Origin: Streptomyces aurantiacus
GTDB lineage: Bacteria > Actinomycetota > Actinomycetes > Streptomycetales > Streptomycetaceae
NCBI RefSeq assembly: GCF_027107535.1
Contig: NZ_CP114283.1
Location: forward strand, 496,001-560,000
Length of the DNA stretch: 64,000 nucleotides
Reading direction: 5' to 3'
A program made the position numbers and the translations under genes. Below, piece after piece: positions 42,175 to 50,665 of the stretch (positions are counted from its first letter, which is position 1; each line of letters starts with the position of its first letter). Below the pieces are notes generated by a model, which saw nothing but the letters and a program-made list of their open reading frames with translations, did no database searches and was not told where the DNA came from.

Positions 42175-43008
42175 ATGCGTCAGCATCAGGACGTGCTGAG
42201 TACCGGAGCGTTGCGGGCGCACCTGCTGGCGGCGAGGCTGGCCGGGACCGTGGCCACCTCGCGCGAAGTGAGTCTCAGGAGCTACCGGCTGTTCGCGGCG
42301 CGGGACCCACGAGTGACGATCGGGCTCGATCCCGAATGGGCCTGGAAACAGTCCGATCTGATCGCGTTGATGGCGGACAAATGCGGGGTATCGGGTGATC
42401 CCCGGCATACGTCCGGACTCGATGTGATCGATCCTGAGCGGACTCTCGTGGCGCTCGACGCTTTCGCGGAGCGGCTTGCGGAAGCGGCGCGCAGGCGTTC
42501 CCCGGTGCTGCTCGGCACCGGGCATCCGCACCGGCTGCTCGGTTTCTACGCCGCTCTCGCGGACGCTCTGTCGGCGGCGGGATGTGCTGTCCTCACCCCT
42601 GCGTATGGTGACTGTGTCGACATAACGACCCGGTTCGGCCTACGCACGTACAACCTTGACTACGTACGAGGAGTCGCGCTCGTGCGGGAAGCCGGGGCGC
42701 AGGGCGCCGGGCGTGAGACCGGCGCACACACGCACTCCCCCCTCCCGGTTCGGACGGCTCTGGCCGCCGCGGCCGAGGCCGGCGGGCCGCTTCCCGAACT
42801 CGTGGTGGGAGACCACGGATGGGTCTGCGGAGCAGGTCAGCTGGGGTTCGAGGCCATCGGCCTGGGTGACACCGACGATCCCGCGCTGTTCGTCGGAGAG
42901 GCTGAGGGGCGGGTGTCCGTCGTCGTTCCACTTGATGACGCTGTGCGGTCTGATTACTACCGACCGCTTACTCGCTATGTACTCAATCGAGCGTGTCTGT
43001 CACAGTAG
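42175..43008 (+). CDS. Conserved actinobacterial protein annotated as a phosphatase
   Basis: A 277-residue soluble protein. Recognisable blocks are RLFAARDPRVTIGLDPEWAW, SPVLLGTGHPHRLLGFYAAL, LTPAYGDCVDITTRFGLRTY and LPELVVGDHGWVCGAGQLGF. The His, Asp and Cys in these blocks look catalytic, but I cannot name the fold. Homologues next to bdtA in other Streptomyces carry the label phosphatase. The ATG at 42175 has only a weak G-rich ribosome-binding site. A long in-frame opening to 41488 is the shadow of the upstream gene. Confidence 0.82.
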   Translation: MRQHQDVLSTGALRAHLLAARLAGTVATSREVSLRSYRLFAARDPRVTIGLDPEWAWKQSDLIALMADKCGVSGDPRHTSGLDVIDPERTLVALDAFAERLAEAARRRSPVLLGTGHPHRLLGFYAALADALSAAGCAVLTPAYGDCVDITTRFGLRTYNLDYVRGVALVREAGAQGAGRETGAHTHSPLPVRTALAAAAEAGGPLPELVVGDHGWVCGAGQLGFEAIGLGDTDDPALFVGEAEGRVSVVVPLDDAVRSDYYRPLTRYVLNRACLSQ

Positions 43009-43137
43009 GCCGCCGACGGGGGCTCCTCTTCCCCACTCGCATCACCCGCCCCTACTCTGGGGAGTGAGCACGCAACGACGAAGTGTCACCGGAAGGGGAA
43101 GCCGGTGACCGTCGAGTGCGGAAGGTTCAGGTGTGTC

Positions 43138-43347
43138 ATGGCTGCTGGCGAGAGGCCTCTGAACGAGGTTCAGTTCCTTACCGTGGCGGAAGTCGCCTCG
43201 GTGATGCGAGTGTCGAAGATGACCGTGTACCGCTTGGTGCACAGCGGTCATCTGCCCGCGATCCGGGTGGGGAGGTCTTTCCGCGTCCCGGAGCAAGCGG
43301 TTCACGAGTACCTTCGCGAGTCCTACGTGGGGGTGGAGACAGCCTGA
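43138..43347 (+). CDS. bdtA: Excisionase-family small DNA-binding protein BdtA
   Basis: A 69-residue MerR/excisionase-type winged helix, almost entirely one domain: NEVQFLTVAEVASVMRVSKM, VYRLVHSGHLPAIRVGRSF, RVPEQAVHEYLRE. It is related to but distinct from BldC. The sequence and place, just before bS22, fit the S. coelicolor protein SCO3328, which I recall as bdtA. It probably acts as a small nucleoid-type or developmental regulator. An in-frame GTG at 43105 would add 11 residues. Confidence 0.85.
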   Translation: MAAGERPLNEVQFLTVAEVASVMRVSKMTVYRLVHSGHLPAIRVGRSFRVPEQAVHEYLRESYVGVETA

Positions 43348-43511
43348 CGGCGGTCCGGAGGGGGCCCGGGGACGCACGATCGCGTCCCGGGGATCCCACC
43401 CGGAACTCCTCGATTACAACCTCGGCGCTCAGGCGGGTAGGCTGGCCCCTCATAAGTCGTGTGGGCCCATGCAGCCCAGCAACGAGTAAAGAGAAGTGAG
43501 CGAGGGTAGTC

Positions 43512-43610
43512 GTGGGCTCTGTTATCAAGAAGCGGCGCAAGCGGATGGCGAAGAAGAAGCACCGCAAGCTGCTCAAGCGCACTCGCGTTCAGCGTCGCAA
43601 CAAGAAGTAG
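43512..43610 (+). CDS. Ribosomal protein bS22 (AURKAIP1/COX24 domain), 32 residues
   Basis: A GTG-started 32-residue gene reading [19 protein letters not shown], then [13 protein letters not shown]. It is almost wholly basic. The family (AURKAIP1/COX24) was identified in mycobacterial ribosomes as the extra 30S protein bS22. gagaagtgagcgaggg lies upstream as ribosome-binding site. It is too short for usual gene calling. Strong hairpins follow its stop codon. Confidence 0.93.
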   Translation: MGSVIKKRRKRMAKKKHRKLLKRTRVQRRNKK

Positions 43611-43675
43611 TCGCGACAGGCGGCGGTCGCCCACCTCGCGCAGGCGGGTAGTGGGCGACGCCGCGACAGTGCGCT

Positions 43676-43709
43676 CTGTGGCCCCCCACCGATCGGTGGG
43701 GGGCCACAG
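43676..43709 (+). terminator. Hairpin terminator after bS22
   Basis: ctgtggccccccaccg, at, and its perfect complement (16-bp arms) lie 66 bp after the bS22 stop. A smaller stem (gtcgcccac/gtgggcgac, 43626-43659) precedes it. There is no U-run, as is common in Streptomyces. Confidence 0.8.
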
Positions 43710-43931
43710 TCGTCCCTGCCCACGGTGTGCGGTGGGGCGAACGCTGTGCGTAGGCCCGGACCTGCGTCGGAGCGCCGAATGGCTTGGTCTGATCGTATGT
43801 CCGGGGGTGCCGTCACTTCATGCATCGGGCAGTCATCACAGCGCAACACCGAACCGCTAACGTGACCGTCACGGGGAACACGGCAGAGTACGAGCGGGAT
43901 GTCGTCGACGGCTGGAAGGAAGGCGCTGATC

Positions 43932-44993
43932 TTGGGGAAGGTCGTGCTCGTGACCGGAGTGGCCCGTCAGCTGGGGGGCCGGTTCGTCCGACGGATCCAG
44001 CGTGACCCCGAGGTGGACCGGGTGGTCGCCGTGGACGCGGTCACGCCGGAACACCACCTGGGCGGAGCGGATTTCGTACGGGCCGACATAAGGCAGCCCA
44101 CCATCGCCAGGCTGCTGGCCGAGCACTCCGTGGACACCGTGGTGCACATGGACGTGACGGGCACCCCGCTGGGCAGCGGAAGCCGGACCTCGGTCAAGGA
44201 GACCAACGTCATCGGCACGATGCAGCTGCTCGGCGCCTGCCAGAAGTCGCCGACGGTCAAGCGGCTGGTCGTGAAGTCCAGCACGAACGTCTACGGCTCC
44301 GCGCCCCGCGACCCGGCCGTCTTCACCGAGACGACCCCGCCCAAGTCGCTGCCCAGCGGCGGCTTCGCGAAGGACACGGTGGAGGTCGAGGGATACGTAC
44401 GCGGCTTCGCGCGGCGCAGGCCCGACGTCGCCGTGTGCGTGCTGCGGTTCGCCAACATCCTCGGGCCGAGCGCGGACACCCCGCTCGCCGCGTACTTCTC
44501 GCTGCCGGTGCTGCCGACCGTCATCGGCTACGACCCGCGGCTGCAGTTCGTGCACGAGGACGACGTGATCGACGTACTGCGGATCGCCGCGCACGAGCCG
44601 GAGCGGGGCACGCTCAACAGCGGCACGTTCAACATCGCCGGCGACGGCGTCCTGCTGCTCTCGCAGTGCGCGCGCAGGCTGGGCCGGCCCACCGTCTCGT
44701 TGCTGATGCCCGCGATCACCTGGGTGGGCTCGGCGCTGCGTACGCTGGGCATCACGGACTTCTCGCCCGAGCAGTTGAGGCTGCTCACCCACGGCCGGGT
44801 CGTGGCGACGAACCAGATGCGCGAGACGCTCGGTTACCGGCCGAAGTTCACGACGGCGGAGACGTTCGCGGACTTCGCCCGCAGCCGGGGCCCCGGACTG
44901 CTGCCCCCCGAGGCCATTACGGGAGCCGTCGACCGGATCGCCGCACTGCCCGTACTGGGCGGTGGCCACCCCCCGACGCAGAGCGCCAACTGA
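43932..44993 (+). CDS. NAD-dependent epimerase/dehydratase
   Basis: A 353-residue extended short-chain dehydrogenase. The Rossmann glycine motif is at the N-terminus (GKVVLVTGVARQLGGRFVRR). HMDVTG follows, then VKSSTNVYGSAP with the catalytic Ser/Tyr region and LRFANILGP. The TTG at 43932 is preferred because ggaaggaagg lies 8 nt upstream; an ATG at 43899 is the alternative. It is followed 14 bp later by the PlsC gene, suggesting a lipid or cell-envelope role. Substrate unknown. Confidence 0.9.
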   Translation: MGKVVLVTGVARQLGGRFVRRIQRDPEVDRVVAVDAVTPEHHLGGADFVRADIRQPTIARLLAEHSVDTVVHMDVTGTPLGSGSRTSVKETNVIGTMQLLGACQKSPTVKRLVVKSSTNVYGSAPRDPAVFTETTPPKSLPSGGFAKDTVEVEGYVRGFARRRPDVAVCVLRFANILGPSADTPLAAYFSLPVLPTVIGYDPRLQFVHEDDVIDVLRIAAHEPERGTLNSGTFNIAGDGVLLLSQCARRLGRPTVSLLMPAITWVGSALRTLGITDFSPEQLRLLTHGRVVATNQMRETLGYRPKFTTAETFADFARSRGPGLLPPEAITGAVDRIAALPVLGGGHPPTQSAN

Positions 44994-45007
44994 GGAGCGC
45001 ATCAACG

Positions 45008-46057
45008 ATGGCGGACGCCAAGGTCATTCCGTTCGACGACGACCGGTCCCGCGGGAGTGCCGCACAGCGGTCGCCGCGGCGCCGGAGTGCGGGCAGCAGG
45101 CGGAAAGGCGAGCCCACGGCGGTTCAGGAGCTCCAGCCCCTGCCCGCACGAACGATTCAGCAGGATGATGGTCCTGTGACGCGTGAGGAACCGGCTGCTG
45201 TGGGGGAGCCGCACAACGGCGGCTGGGACCGGCGCATCGCCGGGGGCCTGTCGTTCCTGCGGCGGCGTCTGACGGGCGACTACGAGGTCGACGACTTCGG
45301 TTACGACCAGGAGCTCACCGAGCAGGTCCTGATGTCCCTGGTGCGCCCCCTCTACGAGAAGTACTTCCGCGTGGAGGTCAAGGGGATCGAGAACATCCCG
45401 TCGGAGGGCGGGGCGCTGATCGTCGCCAACCACTCGGGGACGCTGCCGCTGGACGGCCTGATGATGCAGGTCGCGGTGCACGACAACCACCCCGACAGCC
45501 GGCATCTGCGGCTGCTCGCGGCGGACCTGGTCTTCATGCTGCCGGTGGTCAACGAGCTGGCCCGCAAGGCCGGTCACACCCTCGCGTGCGCGGAGGACGC
45601 CGAACGCCTCCTGCAGCGCGGCGAACTGGTCGGCGTCATGCCGGAGGGCTTCAAGGGCATCGGCAAGCCGTTCAGCGAGCGCTACAAGCTGCAGCGCTTC
45701 GGCCGGGGCGGGTTCGTGTCGACCGCGCTGCGCCAGGGCACCCCGATCATCCCGTGCTCGATCGTGGGCGCCGAGGAGATCTACCCGATGATCGGCAACG
45801 CGAAGACCCTCGCGCGGCTGCTCGGTTTCCCGTACTTCCCGATCACGCCGACGTTCCCGTGGCTCGGTCCGTTGGGCGCGGTCCCGCTCCCGACCAAGTG
45901 GACGATCCAGTTCGGCGAGCCGATCCTCACGGACGGCTATCCGCCGGAGGCGGCCGAGGACCCGATGCTGATGTTCAACCTGACGGACCAGGTGAGGGAA
46001 CAGATCCAGCACACCCTCTACAAGCTGCTGGTGCAGCGCCGTTCGGTGTTCTTCTGA
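45008..46057 (+). CDS. 1-acyl-sn-glycerol-3-phosphate acyltransferase family (PlsC)
   Basis: A 349-residue acyltransferase. About 100 basic, disordered N-terminal residues (RSPRRRSAGSRRKGE) precede the PlsC domain: catalytic H-x4-D in IVANHSGTLPLDGL near residue 143, FPEG-type VMPEGFKGIGKPF near 213, and PIIPCSIVGAEEIYP. The ATG has gaggagcg upstream. It pairs with the epimerase gene. It makes phosphatidic acid or acylates a related lipid; no transmembrane helix is evident. Confidence 0.92.
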   Translation: MADAKVIPFDDDRSRGSAAQRSPRRRSAGSRRKGEPTAVQELQPLPARTIQQDDGPVTREEPAAVGEPHNGGWDRRIAGGLSFLRRRLTGDYEVDDFGYDQELTEQVLMSLVRPLYEKYFRVEVKGIENIPSEGGALIVANHSGTLPLDGLMMQVAVHDNHPDSRHLRLLAADLVFMLPVVNELARKAGHTLACAEDAERLLQRGELVGVMPEGFKGIGKPFSERYKLQRFGRGGFVSTALRQGTPIIPCSIVGAEEIYPMIGNAKTLARLLGFPYFPITPTFPWLGPLGAVPLPTKWTIQFGEPILTDGYPPEAAEDPMLMFNLTDQVREQIQHTLYKLLVQRRSVFF

Positions 46058-46096
46058 CGGACGTTCTGCCGCTCGTCGGCAGGTGCTGATCGACGG

Positions 46097-46156
46097 CGTG
46101 CATACGTGTGTGGGGCGCCCCCTTCGGAAAGGGGGCGCCCCACACACGTATGCACG
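46097..46156. terminator. Exceptionally long bidirectional hairpin between plsC and rsbN
   Basis: Perfect 26-bp arms (46097-46122 and 46131-46156) around ttcggaaa, the loop adding two more t-a pairs. The stem begins 39 bp after the plsC stop on the plus strand and 4 bp after the rsbN stop on the minus strand, so it can end transcription from both sides. Confidence 0.88.
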
Positions 46157-46160
46157 GAGG

Positions 46161-47390
46161 CTAGCCCGCGTCCTCGCTGTCGATGCCCAGGCCCGGAAGC
46201 AGCCCCGGAAGCAGAGGCGGCAAGGTCACGTCCGGCTCGGCCGGCGGGGTGTCCTTGCCGGACGGGGTGGCGCCGGTGTCGTCCTCGGGCGGGTCGAGGA
46301 GGCCGCCCGTGTTGCCGCCGAGCAGACCGTCGTCCTGTGTCTTGGACGTGGACGGCTTGGGTTTGCCGCTGCTGGACCCGGTGCCGTCGGTGGAGCCGCC
46401 GCCGGTGGCGCTGGGTGTGGCAGCGCGGTCCGTACCGGAGGGGCCGGTGGAGTCCGAGCTCGCGCCGCGGTGCCGGCCGGTGCCCTCCGGCGCGGGCGGC
46501 TGCGGGAGCAGCGAGCGCAGCGGCTCGACCTCTTCGTCTATGGCGTCGAAGACCGAGCTGACCTCGCGGCTCACGTCGCCGAGCTGGACGGGCAGCCGGT
46601 CGCGCAGGGCGCCCCAGGCGTCGCGGTGCGACTGCGAGAAGGCCGACAGTGCCTGGATGGGGCCCAGGGAGTCCGGGTTCCGCTCGTAGGCCTCGTGCAG
46701 CAGGCGGTGGCCCTCGGAGGCGTCGTGCCGCATGCCGGACAGTGCGCGGCGGATCTCGCCCAGGGACTCGTGGTCCAGAGGGCCCGAGCGGCCGCGCTCC
46801 ATCAGGCGGCGCGCCTCGCTCAGCCGGGTGGAGGCCTGGTCGAGGTAGAGCCGGCCACGGTCGCTGTTCCCGTCGGCCATGCCCAGCTTCAGGTCCTCCA
46901 TACCGCGCTTGAGCCCGTAGAGCGAGTCACCGGGAAGGGCGTCGGAACTGGCAGCGGCGACGCCGCTGAAGGCTCCGGCGGCCACACCCACGGTGAGCCC
47001 GCCCGCGGCGAGCCCCTTCGACAGCCGGGAACGGGGTCGCAATTTCCCCAGCCCGGTCGCCCGATGCGCGCCTTTGCCCCGATGGGACCGTTGCTCGGGC
47101 ACCGAAGGGCCCGTCGCCTCGCCTCCCGCGGCCGTGCCCTCGAGCAGCATGGCCTCCATCGCGGCCACCAGCTGAGCCCGCTGGACGACCTTGACCTCGG
47201 GGTCCAGCTCCGGTTTGGGCAGTTCGCCGAGGCCGGTCGCCAAGGACAGCATCCGGCTCTGCTCGGACCGGTCCGCGGCGGCCGGAGCAGGTCCTTCGGA
47301 CTGCTCGGCCGCCGTGCCCCTGTCGGACTGCTCCTCCAGGGCCTGGGCGAAGGCGTTCGTCCGCCGGTGCGCCGATACGTTCGCGATCAC
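46161..47390 (-). CDS. rsbN: Anti-sigma factor RsbN of BldN (DUF5667 C-terminal domain)
   Basis: A 409-residue membrane protein. The cytoplasmic N-terminus (VIANVSAHRRTNAFAQALEE) should bind BldN. One membrane helix (GLAAGGLTVGVAAGAFSGVA) is near residues 145-165. The outside part is a helical DUF5667 domain (LPGDSLYGLKRGMEDLKLGM, QASTRLSEARRLMERG) with a Pro/Thr/Ser-rich tail. In S. venezuelae RsbN, encoded just downstream of bldN, sequesters BldN at the membrane. The GTG at 47390 is preferred because gaggagg lies about 8 nt upstream; GTG at 47399 lies inside that site. Confidence 0.9.
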   Translation of the reverse strand: MIANVSAHRRTNAFAQALEEQSDRGTAAEQSEGPAPAAADRSEQSRMLSLATGLGELPKPELDPEVKVVQRAQLVAAMEAMLLEGTAAGGEATGPSVPEQRSHRGKGAHRATGLGKLRPRSRLSKGLAAGGLTVGVAAGAFSGVAAASSDALPGDSLYGLKRGMEDLKLGMADGNSDRGRLYLDQASTRLSEARRLMERGRSGPLDHESLGEIRRALSGMRHDASEGHRLLHEAYERNPDSLGPIQALSAFSQSHRDAWGALRDRLPVQLGDVSREVSSVFDAIDEEVEPLRSLLPQPPAPEGTGRHRGASSDSTGPSGTDRAATPSATGGGSTDGTGSSSGKPKPSTSKTQDDGLLGGNTGGLLDPPEDDTGATPSGKDTPPAEPDVTLPPLLPGLLPGLGIDSEDAG

Positions 47391-47520
47391 TGGCGGCACC
47401 TCCTCTCGTCATGACGGTCGACTCCCCAGGGGGTCCTGAGGGGTGCACTCCCTGCCCGGAACTACACGATCGAGTGATCGGCAGTGGCCAGGGTGTGACC
47501 ACAGGGAGCCTGTATCCCGC

Positions 47521-47549
47521 ACAACGAGCGGCTCGGCACTTGGGTTACG
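47521..47549 (-). promoter_or_regulatory. Candidate BldN-dependent promoter of rsbN
   Basis: On the minus strand cgtaac (47549-47544), 17-bp spacer, cgttgt (47526-47521), about 125 nt before rsbN. The reported BldN consensus is cGTaAC with CGTTGA at 16-17 bp, and rsbN is reported to be a BldN target. Confidence 0.68.
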
Positions 47550-47692
47550 GACGACGAATGATCGGACCGCGAAGTCAACAGACTTTCACGGAGGGTCAGT
47601 TGAGCGTCGCTGAGCGTACTGATTCGTACGGGGTCGTACCGGGGGCCGGTCCGGCGGGCCGGCCGGGTGGCGTCGAGGCCGGGTACGGGGTC

Positions 47693-48469
47693 TCAGCGGG
47701 CGTCTTCCGGGAGGAGTCGGGCCAGGGTGCGCACCGCCCGGTACTGGAGGGTCTTGATCGCGCCCTCGTTCTTGCCCATGACGCGGGCGGTCTCGGCGAC
47801 CGAGAGGCCCTGGAGGAACCGAAGGGTCACGCACTCCTGCTGCTGGGGGTTGAGGCGGCGTACGGCGTCCAGCAGTGCCGCGTTCGAGAGGGACTCCAGG
47901 ACGGAGTCCTCGGGGGAGCGCTCGACCTCGTTGGCGTCGAGCATCTCGCCGGTGGTCACTTCGAGCCGGAAGCGGCTCGACTTGAAGTGGTCCGCGACGA
48001 GGTTGCGGGCGATGGTGACCAGCCAGGCGCCGAAGTCACGGCCCTGCCAGGTGAACGTGCCGATGCGGCGCAGGGCGCGCAGGAACGTCTCGCTCGTCAG
48101 GTCTTCCGCGGTCGCCTTCCCGCCGACGCGGTAGTAGATGTAGCGGTACACGGTGTCGCTGTACTGGTCGTAGAGCCGGCCGAAGGCCTCGGCCTCACCG
48201 GCCTGTGCGCGCTCCACGAGATCCATCATCCGGGCGCTGTCACTGTCTGCGGCCGGGCGGCGTGCGGGGGTGGCTGGCGCGCTCGAACGTCCTCGTCTGC
48301 CGACCGCCGCGCTGCTCTCGGCCAGTGCGTAGCACGGGCCGACGGGCGCGGCGGAGACAGCGAGGGCGGGGACGGCGTACGCGGTGGGGACGAAGCCGCG
48401 CAAACGGTCGAGGACCGTTGCGCGCAGCGTAGCCAGGCCCGAGGCGTCAACCCCGACGTGTGGGTACAC
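47693..48469 (-). CDS. bldN: Developmental ECF sigma factor BldN
   Basis: A 258-residue ECF sigma factor required for aerial growth, directing chaplin and rodlin genes. An N-terminal extension of about 85 residues (MYPHVGVDASGLATLRATVL) is the pro-sequence removed in S. coelicolor. Region 2 begins MMDLVERAQAGEAEAFGRLY and contains DLTSETFLRALRR. Region 4 contains LNPQQQECVTLRFLQGLSVA and NEGAIKTLQYRAVRTL. The GTG start has ctgggag upstream. The rsbN gene follows on the same strand after 302 bp. Confidence 0.95.
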   Translation of the reverse strand: MYPHVGVDASGLATLRATVLDRLRGFVPTAYAVPALAVSAAPVGPCYALAESSAAVGRRGRSSAPATPARRPAADSDSARMMDLVERAQAGEAEAFGRLYDQYSDTVYRYIYYRVGGKATAEDLTSETFLRALRRIGTFTWQGRDFGAWLVTIARNLVADHFKSSRFRLEVTTGEMLDANEVERSPEDSVLESLSNAALLDAVRRLNPQQQECVTLRFLQGLSVAETARVMGKNEGAIKTLQYRAVRTLARLLPEDAR

Positions 48470-48862
48470 GGGACTCCCAGAGGCAGAGCTTCCATCACGT
48501 GCAGTACCGGACCGTTCACCCGTCGTAGCGAAGAGCGGGGTCCGTTATGCGTCTGAGGAGAATAACGCTTCGTACAGGCAGTGCTACACCCAGTTGCTCA
48601 AATCATCGATTACGTCGCTTCTGTAACCGAATGACGGCTGATCAAGTGCCGGACAGTGACCGGTTGTTGATCGAAATGGTTCGCGTTCCGTCTGAGTCCG
48701 GGGCGTGTTGTGGCCGGGTGCCGTCAACGGGACTGGCGGGGGCGGTGTGCGGGTAGAAGAGCCGGATTGCCCGTTACCCGTGCGCTCCGTCAGGGCGCGG
48801 GGAACCGCGCGGCCCGACGTGACGAACCCGCGGGCCGGGGTGAGGGGGCTCGCCGGGGAGCG
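48470..48862. other. 393-bp upstream region of bldN
   Basis: No gene seen. It is relatively AT-rich for this genome (48545-48680), as expected of a regulated developmental promoter. Bases 48793-48810 hold another copy of the GC-rich repeat (gggcgcggggaaccgcgc). I cannot place a -10/-35 or BldD/AdpA site with confidence. Confidence 0.5.
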
Positions 48863-49801
48863 CTAGCGGCGGCGGCGGTGCAGGGCGATGGCCGCGGCCG
48901 TGCCGCCCGCGACTGCGCCGACCCCGGCCGCCGCGGGGATGCCGACCTTCGCCGCCTTGCGGCCCGTGCGGTAGTCGCGCAGCCGCCAGTCCAGGGTGCG
49001 GGCGTGCTTGCGGAGCTTGGTGTCCGGGTTGATCGCGTAGGGGTGCCCGACCAGCGAGAGCATCGGGATGTCGTTGTGGGAGTCGCTGTACGCGGCGCAG
49101 CGGCCGAGGTCCAGGCCCTCCGCCGCCGCGAGTGCGCGTACCGCCTCCGCCTTGGCGGGGCCGTGCAGCGGTTCACCGACGAGCTTGCCCGTGTAGACGC
49201 CGTCCACCGATTCCGCGACCGTGCCGAGCGCGCCGGTCAGGCCGAGCCGGCGGGCGATCACCGTGGCGATCTCGACCGGGGCGGCCGTGACGAGCCACAC
49301 CTTCTGGCCGGCGTCCAGGTGCGCCTGGGCCAGGGCGCGGGTGCCGGGCCAGATGCGCTCGGCCATGTACTCGTCGTAGATCTCCTCGCCGATCGACATC
49401 AGCTCGGCGACGCGGTGGCCCTTGACGATGGACAGCGCGGAGTCGCGCGCGTCCTGCATGTGCTCCGGGTCCTCGATGCCGGCCAGCCGGAACCAGGCCT
49501 GCTGCCAGGCGAACCGGTAGAGGTCCCGGGACTCGAAGAACTTCCGCTTGTAGAGGCCCCGGCCGAAGTGGAAGATCGCCGCACCCTGCATCACGGTGTT
49601 GTCCAGGTCGAAGAACGCGGCGGCCTGGTCGTCGCCGAAGACGGGGAACACCGGCTCGACGCCTTCGGGCGCGGCTTCGTGCGCGAGCTCCTCCAGCTCC
49701 TGGGAGGTCTTGCGCGCTGCCTCAGCCGAGGCCTCGCCTGCCAGCACGCTGCGCGCGGTCGCGGAGCGTCTACGGGGGGTGAGCCATCCGAGAGCGGCCA
49801 T
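48863..49801 (-). CDS. HAD-IB family hydrolase (SerB/CicA-like)
   Basis: A 312-residue phosphatase. Motif I is AAFFDLDNTVMQGAAIFHF near residue 63, motif II VWLVTAAPVEIATVIA and motif IV AYSDSHNDIPMLSLVG. Similar proteins are annotated phosphoserine phosphatase-like or CicA. A hydrophobic C-terminal helix (VGIPAAAGVGAVAGGTAAAIAL) followed by HRRRR suggests a membrane tail. The ATG has tatgct 6 nt upstream on the minus strand and no ribosome-binding site. It lies upstream of bldN. Confidence 0.92.
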   Translation of the reverse strand: MAALGWLTPRRRSATARSVLAGEASAEAARKTSQELEELAHEAAPEGVEPVFPVFGDDQAAAFFDLDNTVMQGAAIFHFGRGLYKRKFFESRDLYRFAWQQAWFRLAGIEDPEHMQDARDSALSIVKGHRVAELMSIGEEIYDEYMAERIWPGTRALAQAHLDAGQKVWLVTAAPVEIATVIARRLGLTGALGTVAESVDGVYTGKLVGEPLHGPAKAEAVRALAAAEGLDLGRCAAYSDSHNDIPMLSLVGHPYAINPDTKLRKHARTLDWRLRDYRTGRKAAKVGIPAAAGVGAVAGGTAAAIALHRRRR

Positions 49802-50043
49802 GGCGTGAGCATAGCCAGTTTGTTCGGTGGTCCTGGAGTCGGGAGGTTTGGATGCTGTGAACTCTCCGCGACGTGTTGTCGAAGAGCGCATCCCCCTCGG
49901 ATCGCTCTCCCGGTCGGTTCGAGAGGTGGCTGTGCTTCGGCTGTGGGGTGGTGAGGGCCTGTCGCGCGGCTCCCCGCGCTCCCGGCGGAGCATCACCCCT
50001 TTATGGGGCGCCGCTGCCGGGGGAGCGCGGGAGAATGGGTCGT

Positions 50044-50334
50044 ATGAGTCCCATCTTTCGGCGTGCGGAGCGCCGCGCGGAGAAGAAGGCGCCGCAGCAG
50101 CGGCTGGTCACCCTGATCGGCAAACCCGACTGCCACCTGTGCGAAGACGCACAGGCCGTCGTCGAGAAGGTCTGCGGTGACCTCGGAGTCCCCTGGGAGA
50201 CGAAGGACATCACCCAGGACGCGGACCTGCACCGCGAGTACTGGGAACAGATCCCGGTGGTGCTGGTGGACGGGGCGCAGCACACGTTCTGGAAAGTGGA
50301 CGGGGAGCGGCTGCGACGGGCGCTCACCTCGTAG
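50044..50334 (+). CDS. Glutaredoxin/thioredoxin-fold protein (DUF836-like)
   Basis: A 96-residue thiol protein with a CxxC motif (LIGKPDCHLCEDAQ) near residue 30 and the cis-Pro loop IPVVLVDG. The N-terminus is basic. It probably reduces disulfides or senses redox state and is next to the redox regulator Rex. ATG at 50044 has gagaat 7 nt upstream; an ATG at 50035 is also possible. Confidence 0.9.
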   Translation: MSPIFRRAERRAEKKAPQQRLVTLIGKPDCHLCEDAQAVVEKVCGDLGVPWETKDITQDADLHREYWEQIPVVLVDGAQHTFWKVDGERLRRALTS

Positions 50335-50571
50335 CCACCGCTGCCGGGCGGCAGGAGTAATCGGACCGTGGCCTGACCGAGCAGTCCAACGGGTCCCGAA
50401 AGTCACTTAGGATCGAGGGCGATTCGGACTCGGGGGCGGGGATCGTAGAGGAGAGTGTGCGGCTTTGCCCCCAACAAGTGAGGAACGAAGGTGTGCGAGC
50501 GCCGGTTCCGTACGGGTGCGCCGGGGGTGCGTGACCCCGGTCACGTTGGCCGGGCAAATCGGACACCATCT

Positions 50572-50589
50572 TTGTGCACGCGTTCACAA
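50572..50589 (+). promoter_or_regulatory. Rex operator (ROP)
   Basis: ttgtgcacgcgttcacaa differs at one position from the Rex consensus ttgtgaacgcgttcacaa. It lies 76 bp before rex and overlaps the probable -35 (ttgtgc, 17-bp spacer, tagcct at 50595-50600). Rex bound here at low NADH would repress its own operon. Confidence 0.93.
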
Positions 50590-50665
50590 AGACATAGCCT
50601 GCATTCGACGGGGCGGTCCAGGAACGTGTGACCGCCTGCAGCCCCGCGCTACCCGCAGGAGCACC

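Noticed and set aside
43138..43347. BldC
   Set aside because: The fold is the same MerR/excisionase type, but the sequence (NEVQFLTVAEVASVMRVSKM) is not that of BldC, and the neighbours match the bdtA locus.
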